The notes below the pieces were generated by a model that did not search any database, was not told where the DNA came from, and saw nothing but the letters and a program-made list of their open reading frames with translations. Positions 8,103-18,519 of a DNA stretch of 64,000 nt are shown piece by piece. The position numbers were made by a program, and so were the translations under genes. Origin of the DNA: an uncultured Lachnospiraceae bacterium (GTDB lineage Bacteria; Bacillota; Clostridia; Lachnospirales; Lachnospiraceae); NCBI GenBank assembly GCA_905234245.1, contig CAJOGN010000001.1, positions 124,001 through 188,000 of the forward strand, given 5' to 3'. Within the stretch, counting starts at the first letter, position 1, and every line of letters starts with the position of its first letter.

Positions 8103-9146
8103 TTAGTCAAGCAGCTGAGCCCACAGATCGTTCTCAGTCAGGTTCTCAGGCTGGGTGGCCTGAGCATAGAACTTACCAGAAGCATCCAGAGCAGCCTGCT
8201 GAGCCTCAGCGGCCTTAGCATCTACATAGGACTTCATGTTAGTGATAGTGATGGTACCAACAGTACCAGGCAGCTGACCATTGGCATCCAGGATCTTCTT
8301 ATCAACGGAGCCAGCAGTGGTGCTGTCACCATTCAGAGTAGTGACACTACCCTCGACACCCTTGACACGAGCGGCCAGAGTACCAGCAACACTGTCATCA
8401 CGCTCGTTGGTGATAGCAGCAGAAATCTGACCAGGAACATTGTTCTGAGCGGTGATAGCAGTACCAGCAGTCAGACCCAGGACGTTCTCCTTGGCAGCAG
8501 TGATATCGGCAGTAACATTGGCGCTCAGGGCATAAGGAGCCAGGTCAATGAAGCTACCCATCTCGACCCACTCAGTGCCATTCCAAGCATACTCAGCATC
8601 GAGTCTGGTGGTGCCGGAAGTGCCCTGATAACGAACCTGCCACACATCACCTTGAGACTGACCGGTAGAAGGTAGCTCGGAGGTATAATCCTTGGTGCCC
8701 TTGAAGTGGAAGCCACCGCTGATCTTGCCTTCCAGCTCGCTCTTGATACCATTCAGAGCAGCAACTACAGTGGTGTAGCTGGCGTCGATAGAGGTAGTGT
8801 CACCAACCTTGGTGTCGGTGTAACCCTGAGCATCAGCCAGAACCTTAGCCAGAGAACCAGCAACGGTAGGATCGACGTTGTTCAGAATAGCCAGAGCAGT
8901 CTCAGCATTCTTAACACGCTCACCCAGAGTGCCGGAAGCAGCAGCATCGTTCAGGATGGTGTCAGCAATATACTTCTTATAAGAACCAGCGGTGCTGGCA
9001 TCGCCGTTCAGAGTCTCTAGATAAGACTTCAGGCTAACTTCGTCGCTGTCAGCGAAGACCATAGCCCAAGTGGTCTTAATCATTAGATCATATACGGTAT
9101 TTTGAATCTTCTTCTTTAGAATAGCATTCTTAACAGAACCTGCCAT
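8103..9146 (-). CDS. Fibre-like virion protein with internal repeats
   Basis: This 347-aa protein is rich in Ala, Thr, Gly and Ser, with repeated helical motifs: LNGDASTAGSYKKYI near residue 47 and LNGDSTTAGSVDKKI near 273, plus AGTLAARVKG and SGTLGERVKN. The middle (FHFKGTKDYTSELP, GDVWQVRY, YAWNGTEWVEMG) matches the common phage fibre or decoration module with a Trp-rich beta unit. This suggests a head or tail fibre exposed on the virion and perhaps carbohydrate binding. Codon use is clearly more GC-rich and ordered than that of its neighbours, as in highly expressed structural genes. The C-terminal motif NDLWAQLLD may be a docking tag. The role is inferred. Confidence 0.7.
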   Translation of the reverse strand: MAGSVKNAILKKKIQNTVYDLMIKTTWAMVFADSDEVSLKSYLETLNGDASTAGSYKKYIADTILNDAAASGTLGERVKNAETALAILNNVDPTVAGSLAKVLADAQGYTDTKVGDTTSIDASYTTVVAALNGIKSELEGKISGGFHFKGTKDYTSELPSTGQSQGDVWQVRYQGTSGTTRLDAEYAWNGTEWVEMGSFIDLAPYALSANVTADITAAKENVLGLTAGTAITAQNNVPGQISAAITNERDDSVAGTLAARVKGVEGSVTTLNGDSTTAGSVDKKILDANGQLPGTVGTITITNMKSYVDAKAAEAQQAALDASGKFYAQATQPENLTENDLWAQLLD

Positions 9147-9243
9147 TTTAAATCATTCCTTTCTAAATTTGATTTGGAGTAGTAGAAGATAGAATATTCG
9201 AATGGCTAGAAACCATTTTAATTTAGTGTTTTATATTTTTATC

Positions 9244-10116
9244 TCAGTTGTCATTAAATGTTTCAGGCACTGACAATTGTTGAGCCCAGATACATTTAAA
9301 GTTTGGCTTGTCTTTTGAAATGACAAATGGGATGACATTATTCTTTACAGAATAAGCTAGGTAGTCAGACAGTTCCCCAATAAGGTTTAGACGAACCTTA
9401 GATTCATCATCTTTTACGACAACAGTATCGACATCAGATACAAATGTTACTAAATCAATGCAAGATGCTTCAAGAGAAGTATTACCAAAGTTAATTTCAT
9501 TAATAATCTCTTTTTCTTTATCGGATAGAGCAGACAGTGCAGTTGCAACTAGTACCATCTTTACGCTAACGATAGAAATCGTAGCATCTTCAGTAATAGT
9601 AACAGGGACAAAGGTTAATTCATTAAAGTTTACTTTTACAGTGACGTTACTAGTTGTTTCACCTTGCTTAATAGCAATAATGATAGTAACATCTTTTGCA
9701 GTTGTAGTATGCGTCTTCAGATAGATTTTCTTAGCAAGAGATACAATATTATTGGTCTCTTCATTACCATGGATTCTAAGATAGAATCCATCTTCATTCT
9801 TAGAAATGGGGAACTCTACGCCAAGATTTAAAGATTTTGTAACGGTAGATGTTAATTTAGCTACACCAGTAATATCAATTGTATTATATACAAGAAAATC
9901 TGTCGTATTCAGTTTCTGAAGCCAACGGGTACTATTCAGATTATCATATAGGCTAATTTTTGTATAATCAAAATCGTGACTGACAATTTGTCCATCATCA
10001 CGTTTATAATATAGCCGACCATCTTGGCCTCGAATCAATACCTCGTCATTCTGAGCATCACTTTTATACTTCATGTCTAAAAGCGATACACCGTATCTAA
10101 CAACTTCGGTGGCCAT
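9244..10116 (-). CDS. Probable virion protein, 290 aa
   Basis: Not assigned to a family. The sequence is beta-strand rich with few charged helices (VVRYGVSLLDMKYKSD; EDGFYLRIHG; TIIIAIKQGETTSNVTVKV) and ends with FKCIWAQQLSVPETF, sharing a WAQ(Q)L motif with the end of the fibre-like protein at 8103. It starts 19 nt after the 1100-aa gene with an aggagg ribosome site, so it is probably co-transcribed with it. A structural role is inferred from position and composition. Confidence 0.65.
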   Translation of the reverse strand: MATEVVRYGVSLLDMKYKSDAQNDEVLIRGQDGRLYYKRDDGQIVSHDFDYTKISLYDNLNSTRWLQKLNTTDFLVYNTIDITGVAKLTSTVTKSLNLGVEFPISKNEDGFYLRIHGNEETNNIVSLAKKIYLKTHTTTAKDVTIIIAIKQGETTSNVTVKVNFNELTFVPVTITEDATISIVSVKMVLVATALSALSDKEKEIINEINFGNTSLEASCIDLVTFVSDVDTVVVKDDESKVRLNLIGELSDYLAYSVKNNVIPFVISKDKPNFKCIWAQQLSVPETFNDN

Positions 10117-10135
10117 GCCTACAATCCTCCTCCCA

Positions 10136-13100
10136 TTAAGTTACATTATAAAGGTAATTATCTTTACCAATACGAATTACTGTATCAGCATCAGGTCTGA
10201 GATTTGGCTTTAAGACAACTCTTCCATTTCTACAATATAGCTCATTAATAATTGGATACTCGGTTTCCAATGTATCAGAGTCAATAGTTAGAGTATTAGG
10301 CTTAAGGCCACCCGGCTCAATGACTGTATTGATAAGGAAAACATAGTGAGAGAATGTATCTTCAGATACATTACGGTATAGGTCACTCATATCCTCCTCT
10401 ATATCAACACCATCTTCGTAATCTTTACGATATTGGTCATCGATAATCCACCTTACTACCTCCTCTTTCTCCTCAGAGGTAATAAAATCAAGAGACATAA
10501 AATCATCAAGGAAAGTATAAGACCTTATATTGAAACCAAAGAATTCCTCATCTCTATCTTTACTAAACACAAGGAGATTCTTTCTGGATTTCACATTGAT
10601 AAGTTTAACTAGAGTTGGGGTGACAGCTTGAATATTTTCAGCACCAAGTTTTCTACCATTCAGATATACATCATAGTATTTTAAACTAAATGGCATAGAT
10701 AACTTGTCTGCAAATGATACCATGTAGTTTTCTGGAATCTCATCTGCTTGATATTCAAGATTATAAGAGAATGGACTAATGTCGATAGATACCACATCAC
10801 CCTTATTTAAAAATACATATGGGATGATGTATGTAGTATCTTCATTCTCCTGAGCAATCTTACAGGTTATATTATGAAGACGACCATTGATGAAGATTCT
10901 CATGTAAGAGCGTTCTCTCTTCCATGGAATTTCGCCATTGAAGAATTTAATTTTGAATAAGCCATCAGCCTGCAGATTTGCAGTCATTAAATAAGGAATC
11001 TTATTTAGGATGAAATAAATCGTGTTATGAAGTAGGTCATCATTAACACAGAATACTTTCATCTTATTCAGGAAGAGATATTGTGCACGAAGTAGCTGAG
11101 AGTTTCTCTCATTCATCTCTTCATGTTGGTCAGCAGCAACAATATCATCTGCAACATCACTAGAATCAAGTAGAATCTTACGAAGCTTATCACCTAGGAT
11201 GATCTCTTCATCACCCTCTAGTAATTTAGCAGCCAGAGCATTCTCTACGTCAAGATCATACATTTTATCAACATCTAGTTCTTGAGACTCGATTTCAGTT
11301 GCATATTTAATAGAATCCTTCTGTAGATAAACTCTATTATATTCTGCTTCTGCTTTAAGATGATTAGCAAGCTCATCCTGAACATCAATATCATATACAT
11401 AATATGGAGAGAGCCTGGATTCTACTGGGTCAGTAATAATTATTTCTTCTTCATGGTCTGGATCGAAAGATTCTTCAGCTTCTCCAACATGGTCGAGTAG
11501 ATACTGATTAATCATCTCGATAACCTCAGAAGACAGATTGATATATTCCTCACCAGTCTCCGGGTCAATGTATAGTAAATCTTCTGTATAATTTGGAAGT
11601 ACATAATCGTACTTTACACTATCCAAAATACTCTGTAGACTTACCTTTGTAGAATCGAGTAGGGCATACATTTTAAAGTTACTATTTGGAATTCTACCAT
11701 ACTCAGTATTTGTCGCAAAGAGGTCATATAGAGTTGGCTTAATATATTTCTTATCCGGGAATTCCAAAGTAACTGGTTCATCCTTCGATTCAAACACTAC
11801 ACTTTGTAGTAAGGTATAATCCTCAAATTTCTCTACTTCAATATATGAATTATCAGGAACGAGAGATACCGGAATATAAATAAAATCTACACCATTACTA
11901 TGGTAAGCTTTAAAGTCCTGACAGAATAAACCATCAATAAAGAATCTCAGACTCAGTAGAGTATCTGTATCATTACCAAACCTAAACATATAATGTGGCT
12001 CAGTAAATACAACTGGAGTCATATCTGGCAGTTCTTCCTCAGTATTATACCGAATTCTCTCTGGTAAATCAATATCGTCAGTATAGAGATAATAATTGGA
12101 TGCCGGTGCTTGCACATGAGAAGCATATCTTCTAAATGCATATGGATCTGCATTAATAAAATCCGACATCTTTTCAACCTTGTAGTCAAGGTCATAAGGT
12201 GAAAGAGTTTTAAAATATTCACCATGCGCATACTCATAATAGGGCTCACTATATGCAAAGAGTCTCAAGAAATAATCTTGAATCTTTTCATCTGAGTAAG
12301 TCTTATACAGTAATTCATTAACTGTATTCTCATAAGTAAGCCCAAGTCTACTCGCTAGATATCTATAGATATAATGGAACCAATTCTGGTACTTAAATTT
12401 ATTCTCAGTCTCATAATAGAGATAATATCCTTTAAAATTATATGCAGACGGATTTAAATCCTCTGCATCTATTTCATATATATTCGGAAAGTGTACAACA
12501 ACATCCCGATCATTTTGGAAGATTAATTCATTCGTAGATTTATTATGAGTAAAGACAAGTAAATTTTCTGGTGGAATTGGCATTTTATAATCAACCAATT
12601 CTTCTTTCTGCACTACAGCAATAGCACTCTTCTTACTATTATCAATTCTTGTCTGGATAGTCTTATATCCATCCAGTTCATATAGATAATCAAGACAGAG
12701 TACAAATACCTCAACTTCTCTGTTACTTGTGAAGATATTAGTAACAAAAGAATTTCCACTTAAATCAAGTTTGTTATCATCCGTAATCGTTCCTTCCACC
12801 ATATTGGAAGAATACGTTTTCGTAGTACCCCTTAAGCAAACAAATACTGGACCACGTTTTTTAATCGTGGTCTTCACTACACTTAATGGTAGTTTATATT
12901 CATATTTGTTCATAATAGGATGATGCGTAACAAAATGATGAATCGTGCAATTTCTAAAGAAAGTAACTTCAATCTTATGATAAGATGAAGTTAGAGTATT
13001 GAGTGAATTTGCATGTGTGAACACAATGTCTGTATGACCATCCAATGACGGCTTAACAAGAATTGAAAAAATAGGCTTGCTATCTATGGTCACAAACGGC

Positions 13101-13438
13101 ATGTAGTGAAACAAGTGAGTATTTGCAGTAATTGTGTCTAAATCGATATACTTATTATAGAAATCACTGTACTTATAGGGCTTTCTATCAACTTCATCAA
13201 TGAAGTTTTTAGGCACGCTTACACAAATTTTTCCATCCTGGTTTGTATAGATGTCATCACTTGTTAGATTAAATCTACATACGTTGACATAACTTTCCTC
13301 TAATCCCATGAGGTAGTTGAATGAGTTTTCTAATACAGACCGAATCGTCATTTCAACTTCATGGAGATCGAAAGTATTATTTGTGAATGCATTTTCTACT
13401 AGAACTCTAGTAGAAGAACGCGTATTTTTTACAGCCAT
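10136..13438 (-). CDS. Large probable virion protein, 1100 aa
   Basis: Not recognised by family. Very large, rich in Tyr, Phe, Asp and Asn, with many beta-strand-like segments (VFVCLRGTTKTYSS, MYALLDSTKVSLQS, YMRIFINGRLHNI), typical of baseplate, fibre or internal virion proteins. Repeated themes such as YDVYLNGRKLGAENIQ and RIFINGRLHNIT suggest duplicated beta modules. A strong ribosome site (aaaggagc) and a separate terminator upstream make it the head of a structural transcript with the two smaller genes downstream. I cannot assign a specific part of the virion. Confidence 0.7.
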   Translation of the reverse strand: MAVKNTRSSTRVLVENAFTNNTFDLHEVEMTIRSVLENSFNYLMGLEESYVNVCRFNLTSDDIYTNQDGKICVSVPKNFIDEVDRKPYKYSDFYNKYIDLDTITANTHLFHYMPFVTIDSKPIFSILVKPSLDGHTDIVFTHANSLNTLTSSYHKIEVTFFRNCTIHHFVTHHPIMNKYEYKLPLSVVKTTIKKRGPVFVCLRGTTKTYSSNMVEGTITDDNKLDLSGNSFVTNIFTSNREVEVFVLCLDYLYELDGYKTIQTRIDNSKKSAIAVVQKEELVDYKMPIPPENLLVFTHNKSTNELIFQNDRDVVVHFPNIYEIDAEDLNPSAYNFKGYYLYYETENKFKYQNWFHYIYRYLASRLGLTYENTVNELLYKTYSDEKIQDYFLRLFAYSEPYYEYAHGEYFKTLSPYDLDYKVEKMSDFINADPYAFRRYASHVQAPASNYYLYTDDIDLPERIRYNTEEELPDMTPVVFTEPHYMFRFGNDTDTLLSLRFFIDGLFCQDFKAYHSNGVDFIYIPVSLVPDNSYIEVEKFEDYTLLQSVVFESKDEPVTLEFPDKKYIKPTLYDLFATNTEYGRIPNSNFKMYALLDSTKVSLQSILDSVKYDYVLPNYTEDLLYIDPETGEEYINLSSEVIEMINQYLLDHVGEAEESFDPDHEEEIIITDPVESRLSPYYVYDIDVQDELANHLKAEAEYNRVYLQKDSIKYATEIESQELDVDKMYDLDVENALAAKLLEGDEEIILGDKLRKILLDSSDVADDIVAADQHEEMNERNSQLLRAQYLFLNKMKVFCVNDDLLHNTIYFILNKIPYLMTANLQADGLFKIKFFNGEIPWKRERSYMRIFINGRLHNITCKIAQENEDTTYIIPYVFLNKGDVVSIDISPFSYNLEYQADEIPENYMVSFADKLSMPFSLKYYDVYLNGRKLGAENIQAVTPTLVKLINVKSRKNLLVFSKDRDEEFFGFNIRSYTFLDDFMSLDFITSEEKEEVVRWIIDDQYRKDYEDGVDIEEDMSDLYRNVSEDTFSHYVFLINTVIEPGGLKPNTLTIDSDTLETEYPIINELYCRNGRVVLKPNLRPDADTVIRIGKDNYLYNVT

Positions 13439-13499
13439 CTTTTCAGCTCCTTTCTTAAGAATTTGCTGAATCTTAAATTATCATATTGTTTTTAAGGAT

Positions 13500-13533
13500 A
13501 AAAACAGACCTAACCGGATGTTAGGCCTGTTTT
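13500..13533 (-). terminator. Rho-independent terminator
   Basis: The minus strand reads aaacaggcctaacat with gttaggtctgtttttat, just after the gene at 13537-14112. Confidence 0.85.
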
Positions 13534-13536
13534 ACT

Positions 13537-14112
13537 TTAGTTTTCCTCTTCTTTTTTCGAAGATTGTTCTCCAGCTTTTGCTGGTTTCCCTAGTGATTTC
13601 GTTCGAACAGATGCATATTTAGATACCATAATATCTAAGCTTTTTTCAATCTCTAGTACCTTATGATAGACTTCTTTATTGTACTGATCTGATTGGGAAA
13701 CAAAGGACAGAATTTCAGCAAGTGTTTTTGAAATATATTCATAATTATCATCGATATGAACGAGATCTTCACCCAATTTTTTAATGTCGTTCTCATGCAC
13801 TTCAACACGGGTATGTGTTGAATTCACTGTGAGATTAATATCTTTAAGCAATGATGTCATCTCTTGCAGCTGTGATATTTGACTTGTCTGAACTTCTGTT
13901 ACTAGGGTGAACATTTGATTGTTTTGGTTAATGCTAGCTTCTCTTTCTTTTTGTAGCATTCCAAGTTCAGCATCGCTCTTCTTTCTCAAAGCATCGGAAT
14001 ATTTTGAGAAAAATCGGAATAATAGAATTATGACGAGAGCACTGAATACAATCATAAATCCATAATCGTTGATAAACTCACCGACATTTCCTGCGTGTTC
14101 AACTACATTCAC
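13537..14112 (-). CDS. Membrane-anchored coiled-coil protein
   Basis: This 191-aa protein has one N-terminal membrane segment at about residues 18-35 (FMIVFSALVIILLFRFF) followed by a long heptad-rich coiled coil (about 45-165) and a lysine/glutamate tail. The arrangement resembles phage spanin-like or holin-associated proteins and small structural membrane proteins. The ribosome site (agaggtgg) is good. Its place between the 1100-aa gene and the divergent beta-prime operon gives no firm clue to its job. Confidence 0.7.
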   Translation of the reverse strand: MNVVEHAGNVGEFINDYGFMIVFSALVIILLFRFFSKYSDALRKKSDAELGMLQKEREASINQNNQMFTLVTEVQTSQISQLQEMTSLLKDINLTVNSTHTRVEVHENDIKKLGEDLVHIDDNYEYISKTLAEILSFVSQSDQYNKEVYHKVLEIEKSLDIMVSKYASVRTKSLGKPAKAGEQSSKKEEEN

Positions 14113-14187
14113 CGTTTCTTCACCACCTATCTCTCACCTTTCTTCTCAACCTTGCTTTCCTAGTTTATATATAATTGGCGAAAATGG

Positions 14188-14215
14188 GGATTTTTCGTTA
14201 AATTATATATTATTA
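14188..14215 (+). promoter_or_regulatory. Likely phage promoter for the beta-prime operon
   Basis: tttttcgttaaattatatattatt lies about 90 nt before 14306 in a divergent intergenic region and matches the TTTTTAAT...TATATTAT consensus seen elsewhere. Confidence 0.45.
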
Positions 14216-14305
14216 CTTTGTAATTAAAAAAGAGGATCTTTTCTGAGATTAGATAATATTTTCAGAAAAACACCATCTTAACAAGTACGATTAGGAGGAT
14301 TTACT

Positions 14306-14599
14306 ATGGAAAATGATAATGAACAAATGAACACTGGATTTGAATTTCATGGAGAAATACGCTTTCCATACTATCTGATGACAATAACGAAAAAATTTAA
14401 AAACAGAGAAGATGCCATCTCCTACCGAGATGAATTATCAAAGAAAATCAAGGAAGCAATTTCAAAAAAGACTGAGTATATTGAGATAGAGAATAATATC
14501 ATTATTGTAAGTAAAATAGATTATATTCAGCTATCTATTGTACAAGGAACCAATGAATCTTCAGATCCAAATTATTTAGTCAAGGGGGAATCTATGTGA
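14306..14599 (+). CDS. Unknown 97-aa protein in the beta-prime operon
   Basis: Not recognised. It has a strand-helix pattern (IRFPYYLMTITKKFKNREDA) and a lysine-rich middle. A taggagg ribosome site precedes it. Its stop codon overlaps the GTG start of the beta-prime gene (ATGTGA), so the two are translationally coupled, suggesting a polymerase-linked or co-regulated role. Confidence 0.7.
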   Translation: MENDNEQMNTGFEFHGEIRFPYYLMTITKKFKNREDAISYRDELSKKIKEAISKKTEYIEIENNIIIVSKIDYIQLSIVQGTNESSDPNYLVKGESM

Positions 14600-17500
14600 A
14601 AATTCCAAGTGAGGTAGTCGAAATAAAAGACAGTAAAGAATTGAAAAAACATGTATCACCACTGTATATTATTAATGACTATATGAAATCCTCCGAAGAT
14701 TACTTAGTCTTCCAAGAGAAAATTTATAATATCATTAAAGGATGTTTCGAACACAAGGACTGTAGAGAATATCCAATTAAGTTTAAATTTTATCTGAAAG
14801 ACAAAGAAACCCATACTTTACAATTAAGACATTTTGTTGTAAATGTATTTGCCTGGTACCCATTCATTAATCTCTATGGAGTATCAGGTGTACTTGATTC
14901 TTCTTTCATTATAGATTGTGAAAATGAAATCCCTCATATCACGAACTATGTAAATGAGAAGATTATTGAAGTCTTAAGAGATTACTCTATTAAGAATACA
15001 ATTGTAAACCGTTCTGTTTCTGAAGTATTGTATAATCTGCGTAGAATATCTATCGATTTTTCTACTATCATGAATCTTACAATTTCTTCAGAAACCTTTT
15101 TAAATCTATATAAAGAAAATCCAAGAATGCATACTATCATGGAAACTAAGTTTCCTCTTGATATGCAACCTGCAGATATTGAACATGAGCTAAATGCTCT
15201 AATGGATGAAGAAGTCCAAATATTGAAAGGAATCAAAGATAACCCAGTAGGTATAATTCTAAGAGCTGCCACAGGAATCAAGACAAAGCAGCTTTCTGAG
15301 TTCACCATTAATATGGGTTTAAAGCCTGATTTGTCAGGTGTTACTATTCCTCTTCCCATAAATAGTAACACAATGATTAGAGGCATTGATAGACCTAGTA
15401 GTCACTATATTGATAGTTTGGGCGCGAGGAAGAGCCTAATAATGAACAAAAAAGTGATGGGAAAAGCGGGTTGACAAAGTAGCTCGCGCAAAACCCCTTT
15501 AACTTCTGGAAACTTTCGTAGGTATTAACTACTCTAAAAAGTAATAAAGTTAATAATAGAAACAACCAGAAACTAATCATCTTAATTATGTATTATAATA
15601 ATGAAATATCTATATTGGAGGTTTTCATTATGAAATACATAGATAAAATATGTGATGCACAATTCATCAAAAAACGAATAGATATCTATAGAGATCCACA
15701 GGATCGAAAATGGACACCATTCTATTACAACGGTAAACCGACTGTATACCATATTTCAAATTATGGAGATTTTTATAATTTGAAATACGACAGATTTTGT
15801 GTCAAAAGATTGGATACGACTAGGCATGTTCTTGTTAATATCTATATAGATGGGGATATCTATGTAGTACGAGCCAACCGAGCTGTTATGCTGTCATTTC
15901 ATCCAATCAATAACCCAGAAAAATATGTCGTAAATCACCTAGATGGTGATCCAACCAATGATTTTGAAGATAATCTGGAATGGACAACCCAATATGGGAA
16001 CAAGATTCATGCATTAACGAATGGGTTAATTGACACAAACACTGAGACGGTTGTATTGAGAAACCAGATGTTAAAAGAAAAAAGCGATCGTGAGAGTAAT
16101 GTGCATAATCTTTTAATTTCTGGATTTACACCAGATGCTGTCCATAAACTCACCGGAATTAATAAGAAAATCATATCGAGAATAAATAATGGAAATTCGT
16201 CATCTCATTATACAGAGCATGATATAAGACTTGTTGGAAAATTATTATGTGAAGGGCATACCCAGAAGGAGGTATCCAGATTGACTGGTGTATCATTTCG
16301 TGAAATACGCCGGTTGATTGACGGGGAGTCATGGTCTTATATATTTGATGAGTACAGAGATAGAATTCCAGCCAACAAACGAGTTTCTGAAATAGAAAAA
16401 GACGAATTCTTGAAATTACTATTAGAAGGAAAATCGTTTAAAGAAATTATACAAATTCTCGGTCTTGAAAACAACCGGAGAAGTCGATATATTTATGAAT
16501 GTGCACGCGAAATTTTAAAAAAGATGAATTAGCTCAACGACTATCGAAAGACACTGATTATAGTGAATCGAGTAGAGTACAACTCATATAGAGTTGGAAA
16601 CGAGGGGCACTTATTATAAGTGAAGATATAGTCTGGCTTTACAGAGATGTGAAGAATAAGTGTATTTCGGGAAGATAACCCTATTGTTGGCAAGGACATT
16701 GTCTTTGTCTAACGAAGTATCCGATTGTGATACAAAACATCTTGTGGATATTAATATTACATCCAAGAAGATGCTAGATAAGTATAATGGTAGATATTAT
16801 AAACTCGATAATGATAGAAATCTGTACTTACTCAACAGTAAGAGGGACTCTCATCTAATCGGGAAAACTTTACACTTTAGATCTCCTATCACATGTACTT
16901 GCGGAGATACTGTATGCCATAAGTGTTTTGGAACTACATCTCTTCTTAACTTAGATATCTCTGATGGTGTCAGTGGATTCGAAGTTGAAGAGGTAACCAA
17001 AGTGGTTAGAACATTGATCACTAAAAACTCTTTTAATTGCTGGAAACTCTTATTACAAGATAATCAGCAGCTAAGATTATCATTAGGATAATAAAGTCCA
17101 ACGACTAACGAAAGAATATCTATATTATAGATATAATCGAGTAGAGTACATCTATATTATATAGGTGAAAATGGAGAGCAGTTATTATAACTGAAGATAT
17201 AGTCTGTCTATTATAGAAATATAATAGGTTAAACGAACCAGATGATATTATCAACGAAGCACTTGCTTACTACAGTATCTGAAAAGATTGTGTTTAATGG
17301 AGACTTTTATAAGTTCTTTAATTTGTATGCTGGAGAGATTAATCCTATTCTGAATAATCCAGATATTAAGGATTTGGATGATTGGGCTGTTTGGATTAAT
17401 CCCAATAGTATTCAGAAGTCTGAAGAACTTGATGACGATTCTTCTTTCAATACTTATATTACTGGAAAATTCTATATCCAGAATTTAGTGACGAAAGAAT

Positions 17501-18084
17501 ATATTGAAATTTTTACAGATGAAGATAGAGAGATGTATCTCACAGAAGATTGCCTCGACCTTATGAAGAAAGGAAAAGGATATATTAAGTTTAAAGATAT
17601 GAGTGAAGATACAACTCTCTTTGAATTAGTGATTATGAATAATGAGCTTACTAAACCTCTGTATACACTGATGAGTCTACTGAATACAGTAGATAAGGAA
17701 AATCCGAATCGGTCTTATTCTGAAATGGCTCAGAAGTTTACAGAGCTATTACTGGAAGCTCACATTGATGCAATGGCTATCTCTGGTGAGATTATTATCA
17801 ATAGATTAATTAGAAAAGATCCTGATACAGATTTTGAGAGACCTGATTTCTCTCAAGATGAACTGGAACCATATCAGATTTATACCATTCTGAGAGCACT
17901 CTCTAATAATAAATCTGCACTAATCGGGTTGGCTAGCCAGGATATTAAGAAACAGATTCTCTCTGATGATCTTGTTACGAAGAAGACTGGGCATTCTTAT
18001 ATTGACCCATTCTTTAAGAAGAAGACATCAACCAAACGTCTTACTGATATCCGTGAACATCTGAGAGCAACTAGAAAGAAGTAA
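14596..18084 (+). CDS. RNA polymerase beta-prime subunit, C-terminal half; two introns
   Basis: Exons 14596-15471, 16663-17007 and 17242-18084 join to 687 aa. Conserved beta-prime segments are visible: PLPINSNTMIRGIDRPSSHY, then SLGARKSLIMNKKVMGKAG joined by splicing to YFGKITLL, equivalent to [21 protein letters not shown] around the trigger loop. SDCDTKH matches the DCGT motif. A zinc-type cluster follows (CTCGDTVCHKCFG), then ILSTKHLLTTVSEKI. GTG is the start, with aaggggga upstream. Intron 1 falls inside the trigger-loop coding region and carries an HNH gene. The third exon may start at 17245. With the beta gene it would form a split phage polymerase. A second, different beta-prime C-terminal gene is at 60771-62518. 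Confidence 0.85.
15472..16662 (+). ncRNA. Group I intron, beta-prime gene 1 intron 1, carries an HNH gene
   Basis: GCGGGT pairs with GCTCGC 11 nt downstream, ending in U.G. The core is diverged (aacttctgg, ccagaaac) but keeps caacgactatcgaaag, gagtagagtac and gaagatatagtct. The HNH gene lies between the P4 block and caacgacta, the P6 position used by I-TevI in phage T4 td. The final G is at 16662. Confidence 0.85.
15630..16532 (+). CDS. HNH homing endonuclease inside the beta-prime intron
   Basis: This is a 300-aa intron-encoded nuclease. Residues about 30-60 (VYHISNYGDFYNL) look like a NUMOD4 module; the HNH core follows with NRAVMLSFHP, VVNHLDGDPTNDFEDNLEW and TQYGNKIHALTNG. The C-terminal half contains three helix-turn-helix-like repeats (GFTPDAVHKLTGINKKIIS, GHTQKEVSRLTGVSFREI, GKSFKEIIQILGL), probably the site-reading part. 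The ATG at 15630 is chosen because ggaggttttc precedes it. It should drive spread of the trigger-loop intron. Confidence 0.88.
   Translation: MKYIDKICDAQFIKKRIDIYRDPQDRKWTPFYYNGKPTVYHISNYGDFYNLKYDRFCVKRLDTTRHVLVNIYIDGDIYVVRANRAVMLSFHPINNPEKYVVNHLDGDPTNDFEDNLEWTTQYGNKIHALTNGLIDTNTETVVLRNQMLKEKSDRESNVHNLLISGFTPDAVHKLTGINKKIISRINNGNSSSHYTEHDIRLVGKLLCEGHTQKEVSRLTGVSFREIRRLIDGESWSYIFDEYRDRIPANKRVSEIEKDEFLKLLLEGKSFKEIIQILGLENNRRSRYIYECAREILKKMN
17008..17241 (+). ncRNA. Group I intron, beta-prime gene 1 intron 2
   Basis: AGTGGTT pairs with GATCACT, ending in U.G. The standard core is followed by a P9 hairpin (ctattatagaaatataatag). The 3' end is G at 17241 or 17244; both keep frame and join TKVV to (M)ILSTKHLL. 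Confidence 0.82.
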
Positions 18085-18088
18085 GATA

Positions 18089-18110
18089 TTTTAATGATAT
18101 ATTATCTATA
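18089..18110 (+). promoter_or_regulatory. Likely phage promoter
   Basis: ttttaatgatatattatcta lies about 32 nt before the start at 18142. It is almost identical to elements at 54013 and 57778. Confidence 0.6.
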
Positions 18111-18141
18111 GGAATCTAAACATGTAAGGAGGTACCATATC

Positions 18142-18471
18142 ATGGTAAACACACCTGAAGGCCAGTTCAATACTTACGAGGACGCTATCAACTTCTGTAA
18201 AGCTCTGCTGAATCTGGCAGATCTTGAAGTTGATAGGGCTCGGAATTGTGAGGAAATTCTTCGTACTCTCAATTCTACCAACATCACGATCAAGACAGAT
18301 GCCGGTGAGTGTCACATCCACAGCTCCAGAACGGATGATGATGCTCTTGCAGCAGTGGAGCACATCCGCTGTGCGGTTGAAGCTATCCGGAATCGTAGGA
18401 TGTCTTCTGCTGCCAGTATCATTGACCGTGTGAGGAAATGCCAGAAAGTCATTAAAAATGAAATGAAATAA
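18142..18471 (+). CDS. Unknown 109-aa helical protein
   Basis: Not recognised. It is fully helical, with many Arg, Asp and Glu residues and Cys in CKALLNLADLEVDRARNCEE and CQKVIKNEMK. A very strong taaggaggt ribosome site and its own promoter-like element precede it, and a terminator follows, so it is a separate short transcript. Its codon use is more GC-rich than that of its neighbours, a trait shared with other short separately promoted genes here. Confidence 0.75.
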   Translation: MVNTPEGQFNTYEDAINFCKALLNLADLEVDRARNCEEILRTLNSTNITIKTDAGECHIHSSRTDDDALAAVEHIRCAVEAIRNRRMSSAASIIDRVRKCQKVIKNEMK

Positions 18472-18482
18472 TCACAGCACAT

Positions 18483-18519
18483 AAAAGAAGACCTGAGAAT
18501 TCTCAGGTCTTCTTTTTTA
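18483..18519. terminator. Bidirectional terminator
   Basis: aaaagaagacctgagaa with ttctcaggtcttctttt lies between converging genes. Confidence 0.9.

Noticed and set aside
8525-9020. Open frames in other frames of the fibre-like gene
   Set aside because: They are shadows caused by its repetitive, biased codons and have no ribosome site.
14982-15580. Minus-strand frames under the beta-prime gene
   Set aside because: They are shadows of the plus-strand coding sequence without ribosome sites.
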